Positions 52,359 through 61,158 of a stretch of DNA of 64,000 bases are shown in pieces. Location of the stretch: the NCBI RefSeq assembly GCF_916619195.1, contig NZ_CAKAKL010000008.1, positions 186,001 to 250,000 on the forward strand. Reading direction: 5' to 3'. This DNA is from Inquilinus sp. Marseille-Q2685. GTDB lineage: Bacteria; Pseudomonadota; Alphaproteobacteria; DSM-16000; Inquilinaceae. How positions within the stretch are numbered: position 1 is the first letter of the stretch; every line of letters begins with the position of its first letter. The notes below the pieces were generated by a model, which was given only the letters and a program-made list of their open reading frames with translations, had not been told where the DNA came from and did not search any database. A program made the translations under genes and the position numbers.

Positions 52359-53555
52359 ATGTCCACCTTCGTTGCGGGTATTGAACATGTCGGGTCCCGC
52401 GAGGCTGCGCACACCGCGCGGCGAGACCCCCGAGCCGAAATGGCTGAACGCCTTCCGGCCGCTGTCCAGCCGTTCCTGTCCTGGCTGACCGCCCGGCCGG
52501 CGCCGCAGGAGGCCGAGGCCGCACACACCCCGATGCATTTCGTGCATCAGGGATGCCTGCTGGTCATGGCCGGCCTGTCGTTCGGCGTCCTATGGACCGT
52601 CGTTCCGACGATCCCGGGCGCCCTCCTGCTCTTCATCTCTCTGATTCTCACGACATCCGGCCTCGGCGTGTTTCAGGTCGTGGTGTTTCACCATTGCGCT
52701 CATGGGACCGTCTTCCGGACCTGGGAGCGCAACCGAGCCGTGGGCCGGCTGATCTCCGCCGTCTTCCTGTTCAAGCATTTCGACCATTACCGAAAAGAGC
52801 ACATGCATCACCACAGCGCCCGCAAGCTGCTGACCGAGGAGGACGAATTCGCCGACTTCGTCCTCGGCATGTGCCGCCTCGAGCCGGAGCTGCCGAAGCG
52901 CGAACTGTGGCGCCGCGTGCTGGTCAACGTCGTCTTTTCCCCCGGCTTCCATGTCCGGTTCCTGTTTCGCCGAATCCGCGCTGCGATGCGCTCGCACGAT
53001 CCGCAGCACAACATCGTGGCGATGTTCGCCCTGGCGATTCCGGCGCTGGCTTCGGCCCTCACCGGCCATGCCCTCGCCTTTCTCGTCATCTGGCTCCTGC
53101 CGCTGACCCTGCTCCTGCAATGGGCGACGATCGGCCGGATCCTCTGCGAGCACCGCTTTCCCGAGCCGGCGCTGATCGCCGCGCGGGACAAGGAGTTCGT
53201 CTGCCTGGCGACCGCCGGCGTATTTCCGGGCGCCCCTCCGCCGCGAGATTCGGCGTGGTCGCCCGCGGGGCTCGCCGCCTGGTGCGGCTGGTGGGCGAAC
53301 ATGCTCACGATCCAACTTCTCGTACGCGTCATCGTCCTGGTCGGGGACGCTCCATGCCACGATTTCCATCACCGGCGCCCATCGACCAAACAGTGGACCG
53401 ACTACATCCATGCCCGGCAGAAGGATGTGGACGCCGGATGCCCCGGCTTTCCCCTGAACTACGGCGAGACCTGGGGACTGTTCCGCGCCATCGACGAGAA
53501 TCTCGCGACGCTGTCGGCGACGCCCAAAGGCGCCGTCCCGACATGGCCCCACTAG
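52359..53555 (+). CDS. Membrane fatty-acid desaturase-family protein
   Basis: 398 residues. Three histidine boxes for the di-iron centre: HHCAHG at about 111, HMHHH at about 148 and DFHHRRP at about 335. There are four or so membrane segments, grouped at about 70-110 and 225-265. It would introduce a double bond or hydroxyl into a lipid acyl chain or similar substrate using oxygen. ATG 52359 is supported by GGAAGGAG; upstream in-frame starts at 52335 and 52341 precede that site. It converges with the histidine-kinase gene (6 bases apart). Substrate unknown. Confidence 0.87.
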   Translation: MSTFVAGIEHVGSREAAHTARRDPRAEMAERLPAAVQPFLSWLTARPAPQEAEAAHTPMHFVHQGCLLVMAGLSFGVLWTVVPTIPGALLLFISLILTTSGLGVFQVVVFHHCAHGTVFRTWERNRAVGRLISAVFLFKHFDHYRKEHMHHHSARKLLTEEDEFADFVLGMCRLEPELPKRELWRRVLVNVVFSPGFHVRFLFRRIRAAMRSHDPQHNIVAMFALAIPALASALTGHALAFLVIWLLPLTLLLQWATIGRILCEHRFPEPALIAARDKEFVCLATAGVFPGAPPPRDSAWSPAGLAAWCGWWANMLTIQLLVRVIVLVGDAPCHDFHHRRPSTKQWTDYIHARQKDVDAGCPGFPLNYGETWGLFRAIDENLATLSATPKGAVPTWPH

Positions 53556-53561
53556 CCCGGA

Positions 53562-54944
53562 TCAGCCGGCTTTCGGGGGGTCGGCCTGCCCGGGGCTTCC
53601 GAGCGCCGCGGGAAACATGACACGAACGGTGGTTCCGCCTCCCGGCTCGCTGGTGATCACGAGCGAGCCGCCATGGGCCTCGACAAGGCCCTTGGTGATC
53701 GGCAGCCCCAGCCCGGTGCCGGCGGTCTTGCGGGTCAACGCGTTGTCGAGCTGACGGAACGGTTCCATCGCGATCGCGATCTCCTCGGGCCGCATTCCAA
53801 TCCCGGTGTCCGTGACCAGGAGTTGGATCGATCGGTCCGTTCCGATCTCGACATCGACGACGACCTGCCCTCCCTGCGGCGTGAACTTGATCGCGTTGCC
53901 GATCAGATTGTCGAGAATCTGGCGGAAGCGAACCCCGTCGACAAGGAGACCGAAGGCCGGATCGATCGGCGACATCGACAGGGCGACGCCCCGCTCCGCC
54001 GCCATGCCATGCGCCGCCCGAACGGCGGCTGCCACCGCATGCTCCAGGCGGATCCACTCGGGTTGGATGGCGAGATGACCCCGGGCGATGCTTGAATAAT
54101 CCAGAATATCGTTGATCAGGCGCAGCAGATGGCGGCCCGAGCCGCCGATCTCCGTCGCATAGGCGACGGATCGCTCGATCGTCAGGCCGGAGGGACGCTT
54201 CGCGGACAGGATGTCGGCCAAACCGATGATGGCGTTCAGCGGCGTCCGCAGCTCATGGCTCAGCGTCGCGAGGAATGCGGCCTTCGCCTCGTCGGCCTGC
54301 TCCGCTGCGTGCATGGCGCGCCGAAGCTCCTGCTCCGCCTGCTTGCGGGCCAGGACGTCGATATAGACCGAGAGGCCGCCTTCGATGAGCTCCTGGTCGG
54401 CGGATTCGAAAGCCCGGCTCACATTCGCCTCGGACCGGTTGCCGATCATCAGGGCCTGGCCCGTCGTGCGATCATAAGCCCAAAGAACATAGGGCAGTTG
54501 CAGGATGCCCGTAAGCTCATAGGCCGGCGGCTCGATTCTGGATTGAGCGGTGGTGAAGAAGAAGTCGGGAACGCTCGGCAGCGTGATCGGCGCGGTCGCC
54601 TTCTCGCGCAGCCCGATGGCGTGCGTGACACGAAAGGTCCGGCTGCCGGGGGTCTCCTCGACCAGAAGCGCCGCGCGGTCGCACATCGCATTGTCGACGA
54701 CGATCTCCAGGATCCGGTCGCCGAGATCCTCCGGGCCGATCACCGTGTCGGCGAGACGGTGGGCCTCACGGATCAGCTTGGCCAGCGTCCGGCTGCGCCG
54801 CGCCTCTCGGAAGGCCTGGCTCTGTTCCTCCTGCAGCCGAAGCAGGCGCGCGCCGAGATCGTTGCACTCGCGCTGGTAATAGGCGAGCTCCCGTTCCAGC
54901 TGACCGGGCGACACGCCGACAGTCCTCCGCGGGCCGCCGTTCAT
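53562..54944 (-). CDS. Cytoplasmic hybrid-free sensor histidine kinase with GAF-like input
   Basis: 460 residues, no membrane helix. N-terminal coiled coil (about 14-55), a GAF-like region (about 60-195), a second coiled coil, then the HisKA domain with SHELRTP (His230) and the ATPase with DNLIGNAIKF (N box), TDTGIGM (G1) and TGLGLPITKG (G2). It is coupled by an ATGA overlap to the FIST gene, a common pairing in which the FIST protein feeds signal to the kinase. No cognate response regulator lies beside it; the intact PleD-like receiver 1.5 kb away is a candidate partner. Confidence 0.9.
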   Translation of the reverse strand: MNGGPRRTVGVSPGQLERELAYYQRECNDLGARLLRLQEEQSQAFREARRSRTLAKLIREAHRLADTVIGPEDLGDRILEIVVDNAMCDRAALLVEETPGSRTFRVTHAIGLREKATAPITLPSVPDFFFTTAQSRIEPPAYELTGILQLPYVLWAYDRTTGQALMIGNRSEANVSRAFESADQELIEGGLSVYIDVLARKQAEQELRRAMHAAEQADEAKAAFLATLSHELRTPLNAIIGLADILSAKRPSGLTIERSVAYATEIGGSGRHLLRLINDILDYSSIARGHLAIQPEWIRLEHAVAAAVRAAHGMAAERGVALSMSPIDPAFGLLVDGVRFRQILDNLIGNAIKFTPQGGQVVVDVEIGTDRSIQLLVTDTGIGMRPEEIAIAMEPFRQLDNALTRKTAGTGLGLPITKGLVEAHGGSLVITSEPGGGTTVRVMFPAALGSPGQADPPKAG

Positions 54945-56137
54945 CGTGCCGACAACACGGTCAGGAGGCCGGTCCAGTCCAAGGGCCGGCTGTAGCCGTC
55001 GAAGGGCGCGATCTCGACGCCGGAATAGAAGCCGAGAAAGGGAATCGACGGATCGAGATGGTCCGCCACCAGCCGGGCTTCCTCGATCGCGGCCCCGCTG
55101 CGGGCACTGGCGCGGCCCGCACAGTCGATATAGATCGCCAGAAGAGGCTGCCCGTCCCGCTGCGTCTGGTTGATCGCGCTGATGCCGTTTCGAACGCTGT
55201 CGAGCATCAGCGCGTTATCCCGGGACATGATCTGAACCCGCGTGCCGAGGCGGAAGTCCCTCTCGAACAGGGTGATCGAGCCGGTGGTCCGGTTGGCGCG
55301 CAGGATCAGACGGTTGACGTAGCTGTTCTCGTCATAGGCCGCGTAGGGATCCCCCTGCTTCTCGCCCAGCGTGGCGATCAGCGACAGGTCGTGTGATGAG
55401 GTGGCGCCCAGCGTCACGCCCAGCATCTGCTCGATCACCTCGAGCGCCGGCCGGCCGTCGAGCTCGAACACCTCGGCCCCTTCGATGCGCGTGATCTCCA
55501 TGAAGGTGCTGACCGGGCGGCAGCCGTGCAGGATGACGGTCTCGTCCTTGAGGCTGGATGGGAAGACAAGCGCGACGGCCGCGTGCTTGGCGACGGACGT
55601 GCCGTCGAGCACCCAGGCATCGGACAGATTCATGTCGGTCAGGGTCCCCCCGCCGATCAGCCGGATCCTGTGGCCGGCAAGACCCGACTGCAGCCCCTCG
55701 ACCAGATCGCTCGCCGGATGCAGACGCAGCGGCGACGGGTCGGCGACGCTGTCATAGAACATCAGCACGACGGAGTCCTGCTCGGCGGTCTCGGCCAGCT
55801 TCTGCCCGAGCGAAAAGCCGGCGGCGCGCTCACCCTGCCGCAGATCGCGGTTGACCAGGATCTGCGGCAGGGCATCTTCCGCTCCGAAAGCCACGACCCC
55901 GACCTCCAATCCGCTGTAGCCGAGGCCGTCTCGCCAGATGACGCCGGCCGCCGATCCGCCGACAATTGCGACTGCGTCCCCGAAGGTGGTCCTGAGCGCC
56001 TCGACAACGTCGGAACCCTCATGCTTTCCGCCGCAGAACACCAGCAGCAGTTGCGGGACGATATTCCCCAACGTCGCACGGCACTGCTCGATCGCCGTCG
56101 CAGCCGAGACGCTTCTTCCATGACCAATCGCGACCAT
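54941..56137 (-). CDS. FIST-domain sensory protein
   Basis: 398 residues: an N-terminal FIST_N part (LLLVFCGGKHEG, VGGSAAGVIWRDG) and a C-terminal FIST_C part (SRDNALMLDSVRNGI, IPFLGFYSGVEIAPFDG). FIST domains are thought to bind small ligands, perhaps amino acids, and occur in signalling proteins; relatives such as NosP bind haem and regulate partner kinases. It is encoded between an EAL gene and a histidine kinase, so it probably tunes that kinase. Soluble, no signal peptide. Which ligand it binds is not evident. Confidence 0.88.
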   Translation of the reverse strand: MVAIGHGRSVSAATAIEQCRATLGNIVPQLLLVFCGGKHEGSDVVEALRTTFGDAVAIVGGSAAGVIWRDGLGYSGLEVGVVAFGAEDALPQILVNRDLRQGERAAGFSLGQKLAETAEQDSVVLMFYDSVADPSPLRLHPASDLVEGLQSGLAGHRIRLIGGGTLTDMNLSDAWVLDGTSVAKHAAVALVFPSSLKDETVILHGCRPVSTFMEITRIEGAEVFELDGRPALEVIEQMLGVTLGATSSHDLSLIATLGEKQGDPYAAYDENSYVNRLILRANRTTGSITLFERDFRLGTRVQIMSRDNALMLDSVRNGISAINQTQRDGQPLLAIYIDCAGRASARSGAAIEEARLVADHLDPSIPFLGFYSGVEIAPFDGYSRPLDWTGLLTVLSAR

Positions 56138-56218
56138 TCAGCCTCCCCGGCCATCAGGCGCCCGGCGGCGCCCGCGGGCCATCCATTCAGCGGCAGGACC
56201 TTCATCCTTGTCCATCGA

Positions 56219-56926
56219 TCAGTGCATCGGCGTGCGCCAAAAATCCCGGCTCGGCACCGCCGCCGTCCGTTCCGGCATCGCAACCAGAAACCCTTGCAGC
56301 CTTTCGCAGCCGAGATCCCGCAGGATCCGCAGCTGGGTTGCGTCCTCGACGCCTTCGGCCGTCACGCGGATGTCCAGCTCCCTCGCGAGTTGCATCGTGG
56401 CACGGACAATCGCGACGGCACGCGGATTGGATGGCAGATCCGCCACGAGACTCCGGTCGATCTTCAGCCCGTCAAACGGAAGGCGGCGCAGCATGTCGAG
56501 GGAAGCCCAGCCGGTGCCGAAGTCGTCGAGCACCAGCCGAATGCCCAGGCTCCTCAACTGCTCGAACACCCCGGCGATTTCCTTTGATGCCTCGAGCCGA
56601 ACCGATTCCGTGATCTCGAGCTCCAAGCGAGTCGGGGCCAGTTTGGCGGCGGCCAGCGCCGTCATTACCGCCGACGGGAAAGCGCTGGACCGAACATGCG
56701 TTGCGGAGATGTTGACCGAGACCTGCGCGGTCCATGGCCAGGAGGCCGCCTGTCGGCAGGCGTCCTGGAGCGCCCATTCGCCAAGATAGGCGATGAGGCC
56801 GGACGCCTCGGCAACCGGGATGAAAATGCTGGGAGCGATTTCGCCACGGGTCGGATGGCGCCAGCGCATCAGCGCTTCGAAGCCCCACAAATCTCCGTCG
56901 GAGATCGCCACGATCGGTTGGAACAC
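56219..56926 (-). CDS. EAL-domain cyclic-di-GMP phosphodiesterase (start uncertain)
   Basis: 235 residues from GTG 56926. Catalytic motifs are intact: FEALMRW (EAL), VSVNISA, ELEITES, DDFGTGWASL, LKIDRSLV and TAEGVED. It should hydrolyse cyclic-di-GMP and oppose the PleD-like cyclase. The start is odd: the first strand of the domain continues upstream in frame (LTARQARQFFLVFQPIV) to a TAG at 57019-57017, but no ATG, GTG or TTG lies in that extension (two ATT codons at 57013 and 57010). Either a rare start is used or the protein begins with a clipped strand. First gene of the EAL-FIST-kinase operon; an 82-base gap precedes the FIST gene. Confidence 0.85.
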   Translation of the reverse strand: MFQPIVAISDGDLWGFEALMRWRHPTRGEIAPSIFIPVAEASGLIAYLGEWALQDACRQAASWPWTAQVSVNISATHVRSSAFPSAVMTALAAAKLAPTRLELEITESVRLEASKEIAGVFEQLRSLGIRLVLDDFGTGWASLDMLRRLPFDGLKIDRSLVADLPSNPRAVAIVRATMQLARELDIRVTAEGVEDATQLRILRDLGCERLQGFLVAMPERTAAVPSRDFWRTPMH

Positions 56927-57019
56927 GAGAAAAAACTGCCTTGCCTGACGCGCAGTCAGGAGATCCGCTTTTCCGGGCAGCCCCTGTTTCCATCCGCGGC
57001 GAAGACGAATAATGACCTA

Positions 57020-57468
57020 TCTCCCAAGGCTGAAATATTGCCGATCGGGGTCCTCGATGACACCGAGGCGTATCCAATTTCCGAGCGAAGCAGACTGGTA
57101 TCTGAGACACAGCACCGAATCTGATAATTTTAGATAAACGGAACATATTTGAGAAGAAGCAATTTGAGTCTCCGCTCCTGCTCACATTCCCTAAGCGCTC
57201 AGTCACTGCATACCCCAATAAGAAGCACTTAGTTGATTTACGATCCAGGACAAGTTCTGACTCACACTTGACCTCTCAACCGGCAGTTCATAGACAGTAC
57301 ATCCCATAATCATCGGAATATCTCTTTTGAAGTAATTGAAATCCGGCGGAGATCGGGAAACCATCATCTCTTGGAAATGCATGCCCACGGCATGGCGGAT
57401 CGCTTTCAAACCGGACGGCATCGATGCTTATGCGTCTGGTGGCGCCCAAGAATACGGCAGCGTCGACG
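57020..57468. promoter_or_regulatory. Divergent AT-rich region between the EAL operon and tolC
   Basis: About 450 bases, strongly AT-rich at 57110-57350, no convincing gene. Expected to hold promoters for the EAL-FIST-kinase operon (leftward) and the TolC-family gene (rightward). Confidence 0.5.
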
Positions 57469-58938
57469 ATGACACGATACGGACGATTCGGGCTCTCCAC
57501 CGCGGTGTTGTCCGCCGTGCTGGTGCTGGGGGCCGGCCCGGCCTCGGCCCAGTCGATGACCGAGGCGCTGGCGTCGGCCTATGCCACCAATCCGGACCTC
57601 GCCGCCGACATCGCCAATTTGAAGGCGGTCAATGAAGGCGTCGCCCAGGCGCTGTCCGGCTACCGGCCGAATGTGAGCGCCAGCGCCAGCATCTCAAGCC
57701 AGTTCACCAACACCACCAGCGACAACGTCCCGACCTCGGGCGGCATCATCGATCAGCTGCAGCCCAGTGGCCAGAGAGGCGATCCTCTGAACGGCGGCGG
57801 CCGCGAGGGCTACTGGCACGAGGTCAACCCGGCCACGCTCGGCATCACGATCACGCAGAACGTCTACAATGGCGGGCAGACCGAGGCCGCGGTCAACCAG
57901 GCCGAGAACACGGTGATGGCGACCCGCGCCGTGGTCCAGACCACCGAGCAGACGGTGCTGCTGGACGCCGCCACCGCCTATGCCGACGTGGTCCAGGCCC
58001 AGGCGGCGCTGGACGTGCAGCGCACCACCGAGGCGGTGCTGCGGCGGCAGCTGCAGGCCCCCCAGGACCGGTTCAAGGCCGGCGAGGTGACGCGGACCGA
58101 CGTCAGCCAGGCCGAGGCCAGCCTGGCCAGCGCCACCGCCGGGCGGATCGAGGCCGAGGGCACCTTGCGCGCCAGCCGGGCCACCTTCGAGCGCTTCATC
58201 GGCCAGCCGCCGGGGACGCTGGAGACGCCGGCGGTGCCGGCCGGGCTGCCGACCTCGATGCAGGACGCGCCCCCGAAGGCCCAAGCCAACTATCCGGGCA
58301 TCGTCGCGGCGGTGTTCACCGAGCGGGCCGCGGCCGACAACATCGACCTGCAGTTCGGCGCGCTGCTGCCGCAGCTGAGCCTGCAGGCGCGGATCCAGCG
58401 GCAGTATTCGACGGTCTCGCATCCGAAGAGCAGCAGCGGGGCGCAGAACCGCATCGATTCCGCGGCGATCGTGGCGCAGCTGACCATCCCGCTGTATTCC
58501 CAGGGCAACCAGGAATCGCTGGTGCGCCAGGCCCGCTACACCCATGGCCAGCGGCGGATCCAGATCGAATCGCAGCGCCGCACGGCGATCCAAGGGGCGG
58601 TGCAGGCCTGGCAGGCGCTGGTGACGGCGCGGGCGGCGATCAAGTCGTTCCAGGCCGCGGTCAAGGCCGAGCAGCTGGCGGTGGAAGGCCTGCAGCAGGA
58701 GGCCCAGGTCGGGTCGCGTACCGTGCTCGACGTGCTGACCGAGCAGCAGAACCTGCTCGAGGCCCAGCTCAGCCTGGTGCAGGCCCGGCGCAACGAGGTG
58801 GTCGCGGGCTATCAGCTGCGCAACGCGATCGGCACCCTGACCGCGCAGGACATGGGCCTGCCGGTCAAGGTCTACGATCCGGAGCCCGACTACCAGAAGA
58901 CCCGCGCCCGCTGGTTCGGCACGTCCGTCGACGAATGA
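57469..58938 (+). CDS. TolC-family outer-membrane channel
   Basis: 489 residues from ATG 57469, giving a clean Sec signal peptide ending near GPASAQS; in-frame ATG 57424 and 57430 would lengthen the n-region. The body is the duplicated TolC repeat (MTEALASAYATNPDLAA; GITITQNVYNGGQTEAAVNQ; DRFKAGEVTRTDVSQAEA; QVGSRTVLDVLTEQQNLLEA). It forms the trimeric tunnel for type I secretion or efflux. It stands alone, not beside an inner-membrane pump, and is the only TolC gene in the window, so it may serve the HlyB/HlyD pair at 41.4-45.0 kb. Confidence 0.93.
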   Translation: MTRYGRFGLSTAVLSAVLVLGAGPASAQSMTEALASAYATNPDLAADIANLKAVNEGVAQALSGYRPNVSASASISSQFTNTTSDNVPTSGGIIDQLQPSGQRGDPLNGGGREGYWHEVNPATLGITITQNVYNGGQTEAAVNQAENTVMATRAVVQTTEQTVLLDAATAYADVVQAQAALDVQRTTEAVLRRQLQAPQDRFKAGEVTRTDVSQAEASLASATAGRIEAEGTLRASRATFERFIGQPPGTLETPAVPAGLPTSMQDAPPKAQANYPGIVAAVFTERAAADNIDLQFGALLPQLSLQARIQRQYSTVSHPKSSSGAQNRIDSAAIVAQLTIPLYSQGNQESLVRQARYTHGQRRIQIESQRRTAIQGAVQAWQALVTARAAIKSFQAAVKAEQLAVEGLQQEAQVGSRTVLDVLTEQQNLLEAQLSLVQARRNEVVAGYQLRNAIGTLTAQDMGLPVKVYDPEPDYQKTRARWFGTSVDE

Positions 58939-58995
58939 GGACCGTGCCGGTATCGGCCACCCGGCGCCGTCTCCCGGCGCACCCGCGCCCTTCGG

Positions 58996-60264
58996 TCAGT
59001 CCTTGCTGGCCAGCAGCGTGGCCACGCGAAGCGCATCCAGCAGCTCCACCGAAGCCCGCCGCGTCACGGGCAGGCCCTGGCCCCGCTGGAAGCGGGCGAT
59101 GGCGGCCCGGGTCCGGCGCCCGACCAGGCCGTCGATCGGCCCCACATCGAAACTCAGCCTCGCCATCAGCTGCTGGATCTCCTTGATCTCAGCCACCGTG
59201 GCTCGCCGCGGCCTGGCCGCAGGCCGCGCCGCCGGGGCGGATGCCGGGACCAGCTCGGCCGGATCGGGCGGCGGCCGGCCCGCCATCTGCGCGGCCAGGT
59301 CATCGAGGATCGGGTCCGCGCCGGCGGCGGGCATGATGGTCTGGTCCAGAATGAGAAGACCGGATTCCGGCGCCAGGCTGACAAATCCGATCCGAGGCGC
59401 GGCCGGACCGTCACCATAGGCTGCGGCCTGCAGCCTCGCCAGCGCCGCCGCGGCCTGCTCGTCTCCGGCATCGGCCGCGACCCGGTACCAGCCGGCGGCG
59501 GCTTGCGGATCGGGTGTCCCAAGATCGCCGCTCTCATACAGCCTGGCCGTGTTGTAGGCGCCGCGTGGATTGCCGCCGAGGCTGGCCCGCCGGAACCAGA
59601 TCAGCGCCTCCGCCGGATCGCGCGCCACGCCCGAGCCGTCGCGATAGGCGAGGCCTAGAGCATTCAGCGCGCCGGCGTGCCCGGCCTTCGCGGCCTCGCG
59701 GAAGCGCGCCACCGCCGCTTCCGGATCGCGCGACAGGCCAACGCCTCGTGCCAGCAGCACGCCGAGATTGTATGCGGCGCTGGCCACGCCCTGATCCGCG
59801 GATCGGCGATACCAGCAGGCGGCGCGCTCAAAATTCCGCGGCACCTCGATGCCGAGCGCGTAGAACGTACCGAGATCATGCTCGGCATCCGCTTCGCCGG
59901 CGATGGCCCTGCGCGCCAGGCTGCGCAACTCCGCAGAGGCCGTGTCGGGCAGCAGTAGCTCCGCGGCCCGGCTATTGGCCGGAGCGGCGGCAGCGCCGGT
60001 TCCCGGCGGCGATGCTGCAGCCGGAACGCACGCCGGAGCTGCGGGCGAGGTTTGCTGAGCCGCGGCTGCGGGAGTGGGTGCGAGGGCGAACACCTGTGGC
60101 TCTTCGCCACCTGCAGCCAGGGAACCGGCTTCGGCCCGGCGGGCTCCCAGCCCTTCCGCAGCGAAGCAGCCGCTGCCGGCGGAGATCAGCAGTACCGCGA
60201 CCATGAAGCGAGCGCCGTTCGGTGCCCGGTCGAGCCGGATGCCGTTGTCGGCCGGAGATATCAC
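58996..60264 (-). CDS. Secreted Sel1-repeat protein with C-terminal peptidoglycan-binding domain
   Basis: 422 residues. GTG 60264 has GAGGAG upstream; ATG 60204 is an alternative that gives a shorter signal sequence. A hydrophobic segment (about 20-36) acts as signal peptide or anchor, followed by an Ala/Pro linker. Sel1 repeats occupy about 120-290 (AEHDLGTFYALGIEVPRN, ASAAYNLGVLLARGVGLSR, AGALNALGLAYRDGSGVAR). The last about 60 residues resemble PG_binding_1 (FDVGPIDGLVGRRTRAAIARF). It probably sits in the periplasm bound to the wall and scaffolds envelope complexes. Convergent with tolC, 57 bases apart. Confidence 0.85.
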   Translation of the reverse strand: MISPADNGIRLDRAPNGARFMVAVLLISAGSGCFAAEGLGARRAEAGSLAAGGEEPQVFALAPTPAAAAQQTSPAAPACVPAAASPPGTGAAAAPANSRAAELLLPDTASAELRSLARRAIAGEADAEHDLGTFYALGIEVPRNFERAACWYRRSADQGVASAAYNLGVLLARGVGLSRDPEAAVARFREAAKAGHAGALNALGLAYRDGSGVARDPAEALIWFRRASLGGNPRGAYNTARLYESGDLGTPDPQAAAGWYRVAADAGDEQAAAALARLQAAAYGDGPAAPRIGFVSLAPESGLLILDQTIMPAAGADPILDDLAAQMAGRPPPDPAELVPASAPAARPAARPRRATVAEIKEIQQLMARLSFDVGPIDGLVGRRTRAAIARFQRGQGLPVTRRASVELLDALRVATLLASKD

Positions 60265-60518
60265 CAGCTCCTCGCCCGTTTCGAGACCCTCCCGCCTCGC
60301 CGAATTGGCACAGGACCGGGCAAGCCGCTTTCTTTTGACGTCGGATCGTGCTCGCCCGGTCCCATGTAGAGGAGTTGCGAGGCTGATCAGCGGGGACGTC
60401 TCAGCCCATCAATTCCCGAGTGAAAGCCTAGATGCGAGGTCGGCTTTGACCTAGATACACTTTGGGGGATCGCGCCGATCCGGACCGATCTTCAAGAGGA
60501 GCAGGCTCCCCCCCGGGG

Positions 60519-60779
60519 TCAAGTGCAATACTCCTTTCCATCGATACTCCGTGATTTCTCCATCCCAGCCTGGGCCGACAGATCAATGCAGACGAGGTCA
60601 CCGGGCTCCTTCACACAGTCATTCTCCGTGAAGCCGGAGTTCGAACCATCAGCGGCGACGCCTCCAAAGATATCGAAGAGCTGCCCTATCCTTGCTCCTC
60701 GCAACCGGATATTCGTCCTTGGTGATAAAGCGCCTCCGCCGAAAGAGGTAATTGGACCGTCGTTTTGCGATGTTATCAT
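60519..60779 (-). CDS. Possible small hypothetical protein
   Basis: 86 codons, no recognised domain. Residue use is moderately protein-like (Gly, Asp and three Cys: NDCVKEPGDLVC, KEYC), with no signal peptide or membrane helix. A rival plus-strand frame of 93 codons (60523-60804) occupies the same bases and would better fit the plus-strand terminator. No strong ribosome-binding site supports either. Only one, or neither, is likely real. Confidence 0.25.
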   Translation of the reverse strand: MITSQNDGPITSFGGGALSPRTNIRLRGARIGQLFDIFGGVAADGSNSGFTENDCVKEPGDLVCIDLSAQAGMEKSRSIDGKEYCT

Positions 60780-60896
60780 TTCGATGCTTCGGCCGAGGAA
60801 ATGAATGTGTTCGGGCCGTCACCCGACACACGGCTTCGCGGATAGAATATTCTTGCCCGTGCTGACGGATCGGGAAAGAACGCTGGGAGCCGAGAA

Positions 60897-60919
60897 GGCC
60901 GCCTTTCGGGCGGTCTTTT
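60897..60919 (+). terminator. Intrinsic terminator, plus strand
   Basis: GGCCGCC (60897-60903), loop TTTCG, GGCGGTC (60909-60915), then TTTT. A 7-bp stem with one G-U pair and a short U-tract, the standard form. It reads rightward, yet no confident plus-strand gene ends nearby, so it may end a small RNA or short gene in 60500-60890. Confidence 0.75.
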
Positions 60920-61158
60920 CCACATCAGGACCTCGGCTCCGGAACCTCCGCCCAAGCTTCTACGGAACATCGGCCGACACCATCGCTCGACAGGACATTT
61001 CTTCCTCTTTGATGATCTTCGAGCTTATGAGATAATTAACTGAATTTTTCTGAAGGATTGATCGAAAAAAACAATCTCGATCCGACGATGGGCTCCACCT
61101 GAGTCCTCATGGTTTTCAGAGGAGCCACTGAGGTCCTTCGCCTGGTCCGGAGGCATTC

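Larger units (their letters stand above)
60265..61158. other. Long intergenic region with terminator and possible small gene
   Basis: About 890 bases. It contains a clear plus-strand intrinsic terminator (60897-60919) with no confident gene before it, and a short open frame on the minus strand (listed separately). Composition is less GC-rich than coding DNA, and the stretch 60990-61085 is AT-rich, suiting the promoter of the LysM/FecR gene. No tRNA structure was found. Confidence 0.5.

Noticed and set aside
60636-60660. TTCGAAC resembling a tRNA T-loop
   Set aside because: Flanking bases do not form a T-stem and no cloverleaf can be drawn.
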